Assembly (NCBI GenBank): GCA_034440615.1 | Contig: JAOTOM010004836.1 | Coordinates: 1 to 64,000, forward strand | Direction: 5' to 3' | Source: Ashinkailepas kermadecensis | Taxonomy: Eukaryota; Arthropoda; Thecostraca; Neolepadidae | DNA: 64,000 nt | Shown here: piece after piece, positions 22,980-32,497 of the stretch | How the letters are laid out: each line of letters begins with the position of its first letter | Position numbering within the stretch: position 1 is the first letter of the stretch | Translations under genes and position numbers: made by a program | The notes under the pieces: model-generated | What the model saw: only the letters and a program-made list of their open reading frames with translations | What the model was told of the DNA's origin: nothing | Databases searched by the model: none

Positions 22980-23790
22980 GGATATTTAAGACTTCATACT
23001 GTCACTCCGATACACATGGCAAAGGACAAATCAGCATCTTCGTGCATCGTTTCTGAGGCTGGAAGGATAGGAGGAGCTTGCTCATCCCTCTCAATGCTGG
23101 GATCCGCCGGTGGATTCGCTCTTGCCTCGGGTCGTGTCGGGGACCATGGGATCGGTCGTCTGAGAGGCCAGGATAGCAGGGTTGTGGTTGGTTCACCAGC
23201 TCCGTGTCGCGGCGTAGTGCCAGATCCTGTGTCTGCAGCAGGGAGCCCCGCAGCTCGCCTCCTGCTCCCCTCGGTCAGCGCTCCTGACGGCGCCTTACGC
23301 TGATATGTAACCAGTAAGCGTGCATACCGCATACCAAACGAGCATACCAAATGAGAATGCTTGTACTAGCATACTCGTGTGGTAACTGCATCATATGGTG
23401 GTCCTTTTATGTGGTCCGGTCAACTTCATCATATAGTGGTCCTTCTGTGTGGTTCGGTCAGCTGCATCATATGGTGGTCCTTCTTTGTGGTCCAGTCAAC
23501 TGCATTATATGGTGGTCCTTCTGTGTGGTCCGGTTAGCTGCAGGATATGGTGGTGCTTTCGTGCGGTCTGGTCAGCTGCAGAACTGAACAAGTTGTAGTT
23601 ACCCTTGTGCAACAACTGAGGGCTGTATGCATTATTCACGCGACTGACGACGTAATTCCGCATGGAATTCCCCGATATGGCAGGTGGCTTCCACGCTGTG
23701 GTCTGCTTCGTCATGTCGAAGAACACGGTAGATGTCAGCAGACTGATCTGCATGTTGGCCGTGCACCCTGCTATTCACCGCAGATGCGGC
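22980..23790. repeat. satA element, inner left copy (inverted relative to the outer one)
   Basis: Flank F1 (22980-23395), about five 38 bp satA units (23395-23585), then a distal flank (23586-23790) shared with 36903-37110. The outer copies carry a different distal flank. Confidence 0.85.
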
Positions 23791-24440
23791 ATCGCTGGCC
23801 ACTATATATCGCGCGATTCCCGGAGGATTGAGTGACGTGGAAACCCCGCAAATCCGGGATGAAAAGGGCCGTGCCCACTCAGTGTGCAGTAACTCGCCGT
23901 GCCCAAAGCCAAGCCAGAGCGGCGTGTCAAGTTTCGTCAGCTGTATGATATGTCGGAATACGGCTGAAGGTCTGGTAAAATTGCCGAACATACAGAGTAG
24001 GTAGGTGGGCGGAGAGTTCTCGCAGGATCGTCACTGGCGTCTTGCGGCCGGCCAGGCCGTGGTGTCGGGGTTTCCTGGTTAGCTACTGCATTAATGCACT
24101 TTGTGGCTGATTCGCATTCGTATTTATCTTCGCAGGTGAAAGTGGCGCTTATGTTACCCACCACCCTCACCCATATATAGCTGAATCTTTAGGCACCGGT
24201 CCTTGACATTGTTGCAAGTGAACAAGCACCAGCTAGCGTGTACATTTGTGCACCTAAACACCACCAGTGCTCAATGCGCCAACTTAATTCTGAGAGCGTG
24301 GCCTATCGATCGACACCAAAGGTCACCGAACATCGCGGTCCCATACCACTAAGCCTTGATATTAAGCAGTGGAGCCTCCACTATATCAGACATAAAAGAC
24401 CGTTGTCCTATACAACCAGAATTTTGCAAACAGTGGAGCC
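23791..24440. other. Start of the spacer, no gene recognised
   Basis: Unique sequence beginning exactly where the arm homology ends. No long frame or domain is recognisable. Confidence 0.5.
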
Positions 24441-25205
24441 CACACTATCAAACGTCAACAAGCACTGCTCTCCCACACTACCAGACATCAACAAACACTA
24501 CTCTCCCACACTACCAGACACAACAAACACTGCTCTCCCACACTACCAGACACAACAAACACTGCTCTCCCACACTACCAGACACAACAAACACTGCTCT
24601 CCCACACTACCAGACACAACAAACACTGCTCTCCCACACTACCAGACACAACAAACACTGCTCTCCCACACTACCAGACACAACAAACACTGTCTCCCAC
24701 ACTACCAGACACAACAAACACTGCTCTCCCACACTACCAGACACAACAAACACTGCTCTCCCACACTACCAGACACAACAAACACTGCTCTCCCACACTA
24801 CCAGACACAACAAACACTGCTCTCCCACACTACCAGACACAACAAACACTGCTCTCCCACACTACCAGACACAACAAACACTGCTCTCCCACACTACCAG
24901 ACACAACAAACACTGCTCTCCCACACTACCAGACACAACAAACACTGCTCTCACACTACCGACACCAACACGCTCCCACACTACCGACACAACAAACACT
25001 GCTCTCCCACACTACCAGACACAACAAACACTGTTCTCCCACACTACCAGACACAACAAACACTGCTCTCCCACACTACCAGACACAACAAACACTGCTC
25101 TCCCACACTACCAGACACAACAAACACTGCTCTCCCACACTACCAGACACAACAAACACTGCTCTCCCACACTACCAGATACAACAAACACTGCTCTCCC
25201 ATATC
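24440..25205. repeat. Minisatellite satE, 32 bp unit, about 23 copies
   Basis: Units with cores CACTACCAGACACAACAAAC and ACTGCTCTCCCA. The unit has no stop in the plus frames, and since 32 is not a multiple of 3 the frame rotates through three peptides every 96 bp. This explains the long open frames. Confidence 0.95.
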
Positions 25206-25389
25206 ACGACACAGCAACGAACGCTCCGCCGAACACTTCCGGATATCAGCGACCACTGCCCACCCACGCCACCAGACGTCAACAAACACTGATCAATTGT
25301 CAAACGAGCAGTGTCGAGACTTGTCAGCGACATGCCGCGCAGCACATGCCAATCATCGCTCCGACACCTCGCTTCTTTCGTTGCTCCTC

Positions 25390-26290
25390 GCTTCTTCACC
25401 CCCACCTGGCCCCTGATGCATCTTGGTCGTCAGCCAAGTGAGCGAACGCCGACGCGATGCAAGCCATTCCTGGAAGTAGCCCCCTCCCATCCCCACCCGC
25501 TGCCGCGGCAGTGGTGTTTACGAACTGCGAGACGGGTGTGCGCACGTGCCGCTGCACATGGCCGTGGGCGCTTCCAGGGCAGTGACGTCATCGGGAGACA
25601 CTGCGGACCAGCGCGACTGCGACATTAGCGAGTCAAATGCGATGTGGGCTGCTGCTTATGACGCTGAACTGCGACACAGACTGCACGTCTGATGAGGCGG
25701 GAACCTGTGCGGATGTTCCCCATCCGCAACAACCCGTCGGAACAGGTCTGCAAACGGAGGGAATTCGTGGCGGGAGCACTGCATTTTAATGCCATCACTC
25801 AGTTTCTGAGGACAAACGTGTCGAACACATATCTGAATTCGATATTCGAATGCATTGGAGCTCCAGAAGCAGAATTTTTAGCTTGATACCGTCACTCGGA
25901 GACAGATTGCGGGGGGGAAAAATGCGCCTTCGTGCATAATTTCCGAAGATGTGACGATGGGAGAGGCTCGTTTATTTCCCAACCCCTTAATGTTGGGATC
26001 CACCGGTGGATTCGCGCTTGCCTCGGATTGTGCTGGAAGCCATTGATTAGGTGGTCTGTGAGGCCAGTAACCACTAGGCGACCGGTCAGCCGAGGAATTT
26101 GGAGCCCGGCACGGACCAGCTTGCCTTGGGATCGAAATGTTTCGAAATTCACTTTACTGGATGCGAGTTGCCGGATCACCGAAGCCTCCTGTGAATACAC
26201 ATTGGTTATATGACACTGACCGATAGCGCACAACTCTTTGGGAGTCGCGGTGATGGGATGGGATGGGAAAATGCGTGATGGGAAAATGCG
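25390..26290. repeat. Diverged third copy of arm-end sequence (F3 then F1)
   Basis: 25390-25640 resembles 57390-57650 and inverted 1700-1950. 25860-26290 resembles flank F1. The order F3-F1 is that of the right arm, at clearly lower identity. Confidence 0.72.
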
Positions 26291-26800
26291 TCCCAAAGAA
26301 AAACTTCATGGCATTTAATATCGCACCCGCCCCAGGCGCGATCGGCGATGCATCGGAAAAAATCGACCTAAAAACCTTTTCGTCTCCATGTCGAAATTCG
26401 TGGCAACACCATGACTCAAATAGCTAGTTTCGATTTCAACTGGAATTCAACTTCAATTGGATCATTTTGAGAGCAGATTAAGATATCGTTAAACATGTCT
26501 GTGTACCTTAAAAAGGCACGTGTGCTCCGGCAAGCTTAGGTGTTCCATACCGCAGTGCTCGTTACCTTGGGTGTTCCATACAGCAGTGCTCGTTACCTTG
26601 GGATGCTAATAATGTGTGATCAGCTGCATTTCAACCCATAAATAAAGGGTCAGATGTTGTCGATGAGTCGACCTCGTTTTGGAAGCTTTCCAAATAGTAT
26701 CCGAAAACACTATTTTCTTATGCCGAGTGGCACACGTGATCTCCAAATTATGCTGCCAAATTCTGATGCCGGAAACTGAACCTTGGAGCCGGTGAGACTG
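26291..26800. other. Spacer sequence, no gene recognised
   Basis: A/T-moderate sequence between the F1-like copy and satC. A short direct repeat of about 36 bp (GGTGTTCCATAC core) occurs at 26540-26600. Confidence 0.5.
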
Positions 26801-27885
26801 TTGCTCGGCTGATGGACGTTAGAGCCCGTGGACTGTTGCTCGGTCGATTTGTGGACTGTTGCGTGACTGGAGTTGCTCGATGGACGTTAGAGCCCGTGGA
26901 CTGTTGCTCGGCCGATGGACGTTAGAGCCCGTGGACTGTTGCTCGGCCGATGGACGTTAGAGCCCGTGGACTGTTGCTCGGTCGATGGACGTTAGAGCCC
27001 GTGGACTGTTGCTCGGTCGATGGACGTTAGAGCCCGTGGACTGTTGCTCGGCCGATGGACGTTAGAGCCATTTCGCCGATGGACGTTAGAGCCTGTGGAC
27101 TGTTGCTCGGCCGATGGACGTTAGAGCCCGTGGACTGTTGCTAGGTCGATGGACGTTAGAGCCTGTGGACTGTTGCTCGGTCGATGGACGTTAGAGCCCG
27201 TGTACTGTTCCTCGGCCGATGTACGTTAGAGCCCGTGGAGGGGGACGACTAGTCTAGGGGTAAGTTGCTCGTCTAACAATCGAAGGGTTGTGGGTTCGAG
27301 TCTCATCTGTCGCTACTGTTCGCCCGCGACCAATCGGCGTGAGAGATTGGCGCCGCTACATGACTCAACGGTCGATGTGTCGTAAAAACCAATAACCAAT
27401 AACCAACCAGAGCCCGTGGACTGTTGCTCGGCCGATGAACGTTAGAGCCCGTGTGCTGTTGCTCGGCCGATGGACATTAGAGCCCGTGGACTGTTGCTCG
27501 GTCGATGGACGTTAGAGCCCGTGTACTGTTGCTCGGCCGATGGACGTTAGAGCCCGTGGACTGTTGCTCGGTCGATGGACGTTAGAGCCCGTGGACTGTT
27601 GCTCGGTCGATGGACGTTAGAGCCCGTGGACTGTTGCTAGGTCGATGGACGTTAGAGCCCGTGGACTGTTGCTCGGTCGATGGACGTTAGAGCCCGTGTA
27701 CTGTTGCTCGGCCGATGGACGTTAGAGCCCGTGTACTGTTGCTCGGCCGATGGACATTAGAGCCCGTGTACTGTTGCTCGGTCGATGGACATTAGAGCCC
27801 GTGTACTGTTGCTCGGTCGATGGACGTTAGAGCCTGTGTACTGTTGCTCGGTCGATGGACGTTAGAGCCCTTGTACTGTTGTTCG
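26800..27885. repeat. Minisatellite satC, 35 bp unit, interrupted by a SINE
   Basis: About 25 units with cores GATGGACGTTAGAGCCCGTG and GACTGTTGCTCGGTC. Interrupted at 27240-27408. Confidence 0.94.
27240..27408 (+). mobile_element. tRNA-derived SINE inside satC, 12 bp target duplication
   Basis: Flanked by the perfect repeat AGAGCCCGTGGA (27228-27239 and 27409-27420), made of satC sequence. Same head, body and AATAACC tail as the SINE at 8080-8239. The B box is GGTTCGAGTC. Confidence 0.92.
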
Positions 27886-28049
27886 GTCGATCGATCTTCT
27901 TGATGGGTCCCAAAGCTAGTGCATTGACGTGGAAACTATTTCGGAGATAAAAGGGGAAATGGCGAAAACTACCTCGATGTCCATTTGCGTTACGAAGTGT
28001 ATATATCGAAAGGGTTATAGTAAAGTCATTCGAACTTAGGGAGGGGCTG

Positions 28050-29062
28050 CCACAGCACTGCTATGTGGCAGCACTTTGCGGACGGCCACCACACTGGAAG
28101 TCGGAAGCACCTCGCGGACGACCATCGCGCTAGGAGGTAGCAGCACCTCGCGGACGACTACCGAACAGCTAGGTGGCAGCACCTCGCGGACGACCATCGC
28201 GCTACGAGGTAGCAGCACCTCGCGGACGACTACCGATCAGCTAGGTAGCAGCACCTCGCGGACGACTACCAAACTGCTAGGTGGCAGCACCTCGCGGACG
28301 ACTACCGAACAGCTAGGTGGCAGCACCTCGCGGACGACTACCGAACAGCTAGGTGGCAGCACCTCGCGGACGACTACCGAACTGCTAGGTGGCAGCACCT
28401 CGCGGACGACTACCGAACTGCTAGGTGGCAGCACCTCGCGGACGACTACCGAACAGCTAGGTGGCAGCACCTCGCGGACGACTACCAAACTGCTAGGTGG
28501 CAGCACCTCGCGGACGACAACCGAACTGCTAGGTGGCAGCACCTCGCGGACGACTACCGATCTGCTCGGCGGCAGCACCTCGCGGACGACTACCGAACAG
28601 CTAGATGGCAGCACCTCGCGGACGACTACCAAACTGCTAGGTGGCAGCACCTCGCGGACGACTACTGAACAGCTAGGTGGCAGCACCTCGCGGACGACTA
28701 CCGAACAGCTAGGTGGCAGCACCTCGCGGCCGACTACCGCACTGCTAGGTGGCAGCACCTCGCGGACGACTACCAAACTGCTAGGTGGCAGCACCTCGCG
28801 GACGACTACCGAACTGCTAGGCGGCAGCACCTCGCGGACGACTACCGAACAGCTAGGTGGCAGCACCTCGCGGACGACTACCGAACAGCTAGGTGGCAGC
28901 ACCTCGCGGACGACTACCGAACTGCTAGGTGGCAGTACCTCGCGGACGACTACCGAACTGCTAGGTGGCAGCACCTCGCGGACGACTACCGAACAGCTAG
29001 GTGGCAGCACCTCGCGGACGACTACCAAACTGCTAGGTGGCAGCACCTCGCGGACGACTACC
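28050..29062. repeat. Minisatellite satD, 36 bp unit, about 28 copies
   Basis: Units with cores GGTGGCAGCACCTCGCGGAC and GACTACCGAACAGCTA. It reads as a 12-residue repeat GGSTSRTTTEQL on the plus strand and VREVLPPSSSVV on the minus. Substitutions do not favour synonymous sites in any frame as far as I can see, so I treat it as non-coding. Confidence 0.92.
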
Positions 29063-29470
29063 TCGTGGCGAAACTTGCGCGAAACTGAGGCATTGGAGTT
29101 TCGCCGCCGGTCGAGCTAAAGTCCATCTATTCACAAAGCTGCACAATATCACTACCCTTCTCCGCACGTCATGCGGTTGCGAAAACACGGCAACAGCCAT
29201 GCAGAAAATCAATTATGTAGAAACGGATGTTGATATGCGTGGACGTGGTGCGTGGCGTTACCTCGCTCGATGGAACTCACTTTTTAGCTGCCTGTGGCAG
29301 CTGGTCTCACTACGCGTGACGATCATTTCATGTCTAGCTACCCCTGTGTAGCACAGCCCCCTCCTTCCTAGTTCCTATGTCTGTTCGGATCGAAGGCTGT
29401 TCGTATGTTGGTCGGGTGTGTGATGCGTTGCTGATTGCTGTACCGGCGAGCATATAGGTGGTAATAATTT
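29063..29470. other. Spacer sequence, no gene recognised
   Basis: No domain identified. Ends with the first copy of the roughly 60 bp direct repeat that flanks the next SINE (from about 29405). Confidence 0.5.
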
Positions 29471-29885
29471 GCCGCCCCGGTAGCTCAGTTGCTTAGAGCG
29501 CTGGCCTGCTCTGGTCTCCCCTGTCCTGGCAACGCAGGGTTCGAGTCGCTTCGCGCGCTCGAATTTAGCCCCCGGCTGGGAGGGTCAGTTGGCAGCTGGC
29601 CCGATAAGGCCGGGGACGAGCTACCGGGCGGCCGTGTCGGTGCATTGACGGCACGTTAAACTTTCGGTCAAAATTCTGCCGTTGAACTGGAATTAATGGA
29701 TCGTGTGGTGTGGCCAGGGTTCACGCAACAAGCTCTGCTTAGCAATAGGACCCTGGTTCATAAATCCACCCCAACAAGAACTCGGATTAAATTTATTTAA
29801 AAAAAAAAAAAAAAAAATATGTTGGTCGGGCGTATGATGCGTTGGTGACTGCTGTACCGCGAGCATATAGGTAGCGGAGTGCCAT
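29405..29885. repeat. About 60 bp direct repeats flanking the poly(A) SINE
   Basis: TATGTTGGTCGGGTGTGTGA and the following bases (29405-29465) recur with a few changes at 29818-29880. Too long for a usual LINE-mediated target duplication. Confidence 0.75.
29471..29818 (+). mobile_element. Second-family tRNA-derived SINE with poly(A) tail
   Basis: The head resembles a tRNA (GCCCCGGTAGCTCAGTTGCT, A box; GGTTCGAGTC, B box). A roughly 250 bp body and a run of about 18 A at 29800-29817 follow. The A tail and different body separate it from the AATAACC-tailed SINEs. Direct repeats of about 60 bp flank it. Confidence 0.85.
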
Positions 29886-30009
29886 AATTTAAGCAAGCAC
29901 TCAGCAGTCATTGGGTCGATTCTTTCCAGTCAACGCGATAGGTAGTACATGAGTATATGAGAGTCTAAAGTATACGAGACTTTAGCTGAACCAGGATTAA
30001 ACTAAAGTA

Positions 30010-30766
30010 TATGAGACTTTATCTGAACCAGAATTAATTTCTAAGGGTGTTCCTCAGGGTGCCATTCTGGGACCATTATTATTCATCATATCTATAAATG
30101 ACTTGCCCAGAATTTCCAAACAAGCAAATATGAACTCCAGAAAACTAACTATTCTACTTTGATAATTTATTCGAGTACCTTGCAGACTAGGGATGTGAGG
30201 CTTACTGGCCTATAATTTTCAGCTTTCCCTCTATCTCCTTTCTTGAAAATAGGAACTACATTTGCCCGTTTCCAATCTGTAGGAATTTGATTTTGTGAAA
30301 CTGATCTACAAAATATTATACTAAGTGGAATTGCCACTTCCTTTTCAGCTTCCCGCAATACCCTAGCATAAATTCCATCAGGTCCTACTGCCTTGTTTGG
30401 CTCTATTTTTCTGATATAATTGAAAACAATATCACTATCAATGAAATCAACATCGTGTATCTGATCACCTGTCATTGAACTGTGGTTCACGGTTGGCAGA
30501 TTAGTCACATCCTCCACTGTAAACACTGATTTAAACTGCTTGCTCAGCTCCTCAACCATCTCACCATCCTCGCTCAATATAGTCCCATTTACTTCCAGTG
30601 GACCAATTGTGGTTGAAACTTTACTTAGCTTGTAGAAACTAAACTGTCGTTGTAGAACTAAACTGTTGTAGAAACTATCCACTGCTTTCCCAGGGTTGCA
30701 TTTCTTTTCTACTAATTGTTGGTGGTCTATCTGCACAAGAAAAAGAAATAAACTGAAGGGATGCAA
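30010..30766 (-). pseudogene. Two opposed fragments of a LINE reverse transcriptase
   Basis: Minus strand 30766-30167 encodes about 200 residues upstream of and into the RT domain: NKAVGPDGIYARVLREA, WKRANVVPIFKKGD and NYRPVSLTSLVCKVLE. Plus strand about 30025-30160 encodes the next RT block (GVPQGAILGPLLFI, then INDLP). The two consecutive RT pieces now point towards each other. CR1- or jockey-like by motif; unrelated to the large element at 31236. Non-functional. Confidence 0.8.
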
Positions 30767-30954
30767 ATTGTATTGGTATGATCACATTCTATTGTATCTC
30801 TTGTTTGCATCCCGAGGCACCCATGTGTTGGCTGCCCTGATCTACGGGCAGCTCACCAAGGGAAGCCCCACATTGAAAGACCCAATGAAGGTGCAGGCAG
30901 CCAAATGAGATAGGCTGGTGCTGCATTTGATAAGGGGACGACAATAAAAAAATA
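30767..30954. other. Short unassigned sequence next to LINE fragments
   Basis: No gene recognised. A plus-strand frame of 70 codons (30696-30908) has no family resemblance I can name. Confidence 0.4.
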
Positions 30955-31235
30955 ATGTTATGCTGACCCTCCAAATCACATCACAATCAACTTCACGGTT
31001 GTGGCAGTGGCATCCAGCACCCTCCAGTTCTGAATATTCAGCCATGACTTCCCAGTATCCAGTTCCCAGCAACCAATATCTGGTCTTCGACATGTATTTC
31101 TCAGAACACAGACAAGCCCAGTGCCAAGTCATCAATAAGCAGCCGTCGGACGGTACCTAGTTTAGTCCCAGCATACAGCCGTCCGTCAGTACCCAAACAA
31201 ACCCCAGCATACAGCCATCCGTCAGTACTCAGACA
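30955..31235. repeat. Third copy of satB flank with about two satB units
   Basis: 30955-31155 matches 3455-3655 in the same orientation at high but imperfect identity, followed by about two 36 bp units. Cut off by the retrotransposon that starts at 31236. Confidence 0.88.
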
Positions 31236-32497
31236 CGTTCGTGATTCTCACGAAAGCTGAGGGCTCGTGGACCCGAACCTCCCCGTTCGCGATCGCGAGG
31301 GAGCTGGACGGATGGACCGGTGCCGTGATTTCCGCCAAGGTCCTCCGCTCCGGTTCCCTCCTGGTCCGCGTAAAAGAGGCGGCCCATGCCCGTATGCTGC
31401 TGAACTTGCGCAACTTCCTAGGATGCGACACCGACGTTGAGATGGCCGACAGACTAAATATGTCGTTTACTACGGCATGTGCGCCCGAGCTCGCAGAGCT
31501 CTCAGAGGAAGAGCTCTTCGCGGAGCTCGGGTCGCAGGGAGTCTGCGAAGTCACGCGACTAGGCCGCCGAGCCAGACCGGGCCTAGTTCTGAAACTGGAA
31601 TTTAGGTCCCTGAACCCTCCCAGCCACGTCATGGCAGGCTACCCAAGGGTGGCACTCCGCCCCTGGACCCTGCCCCCTTCGCGCTGCACATTCTATCAGC
31701 GCTACGGACATCTGAGCCGGGCGTGCCGCGCGAAGACGCCAGTCTGCGGCCGTTGCGCCGAGAGCCACCAGTCGGAGACATGCGACACCGATCAGCTGCG
31801 GTGTGCGGCATGCCAGGGCCCGCACCTTGCCTCTTCCCCCAGATGCCCTGCCTGGCTATACGCCAAAGAAAGGCAGGCAAATCGCCTCGCCACACAGCGC
31901 GGAGCTCCGTTCTCGCCCCCAGCCGTGTGGTACAGCCCCCGGTTGGCCCCACTGTGGCCGACCCCAGCAGAGGCGGCTCAACGCCCCTCACCCCTCTTGC
32001 CCGAACCGACAGAGCCCGCCCATTCCCCCTCCTCCCAACCTCACCCGCTGCCGGCCACGCACCCCGCCCCACAGCGGGCCCGACCGTCTCCCGGCCCCCG
32101 CACCGCCAGCAGGCCGCCCCGTTGCCGGTCACGCGCCCCGCTGCCGTTGAGGACCCCACTGACACTGCCCCCCTCTACCACAAGGCATCACCGCCGCCGG
32201 CTGCACGCCCCGCTCCCATCCCGAGCTGCTCGACCGCCCGGCCCCCCATCCGCCTCGAGGCCGCTCAGCCCACCAGGGCTAGATCGGCGTCCACACCGCC
32301 CCCTCTGTGTCGCCCACCCTCCCGGTCCCCAGAGACCAGCCACTCCCGTTCCCCGAGCCCGGATCCCCTGGGATCCAGAGCCTTCCTCCACACCACCAGG
32401 GTCGTCCGACTCCTACGAGACGGACGACTCCGTCACGCCCTCACCGCCACACACACGCCTGCGAGGGCGAGAACACCACACCACAACACAACACTAA
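31236..32497 (+). pseudogene. ORF1 (gag-like) of the retrotransposon
   Basis: About 418 codons open to TAA at 32495-32497 with no ATG start in frame; the N-terminus is missing. Three zinc-knuckle motifs sit near residues 149-205. The first has its second Cys replaced by Tyr (CTFYQRYGHLSRAC). The second (CGRCAESHQSETC) and third (CAACQGPHLASSPRC) keep CCHC spacing. A long Pro/Ala/Ser-rich tail follows. Expected role: nucleic-acid binding and RNP formation. Confidence 0.85.

Larger units (their letters stand above)
320..23790. repeat. Left arm of giant inverted duplication
   Basis: Collinear with the reverse complement of about 36900-62505. Matching landmarks in order: a segment near 320-440 (with 62390-62505), the satA flank at 1100-1480, hexanucleotide array, 36 bp array, protease gene, and the terminal satA element at 22950-23790. 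In a comparison of about 235 bp of 3' flank (17404-17640 with 40040-39790) I count roughly a dozen differences. Confidence 0.88.

Noticed and set aside
24238..25441. Open frames of 361 and 392 codons (His/Thr-rich)
   Set aside because: They are frame-rotating translations of the 32 bp satE array.
26800..27885. CRISPR-like array (35 bp repeats)
   Set aside because: Units are contiguous without unique spacers, there are no cas genes and the setting is eukaryotic.
28076..29119. Possible secreted repeat protein with a 12-residue Gly/Ser/Thr repeat
   Set aside because: The unit is 36 bp and open on both strands. There is no signal peptide, no splice context and no sign of codon-level conservation.
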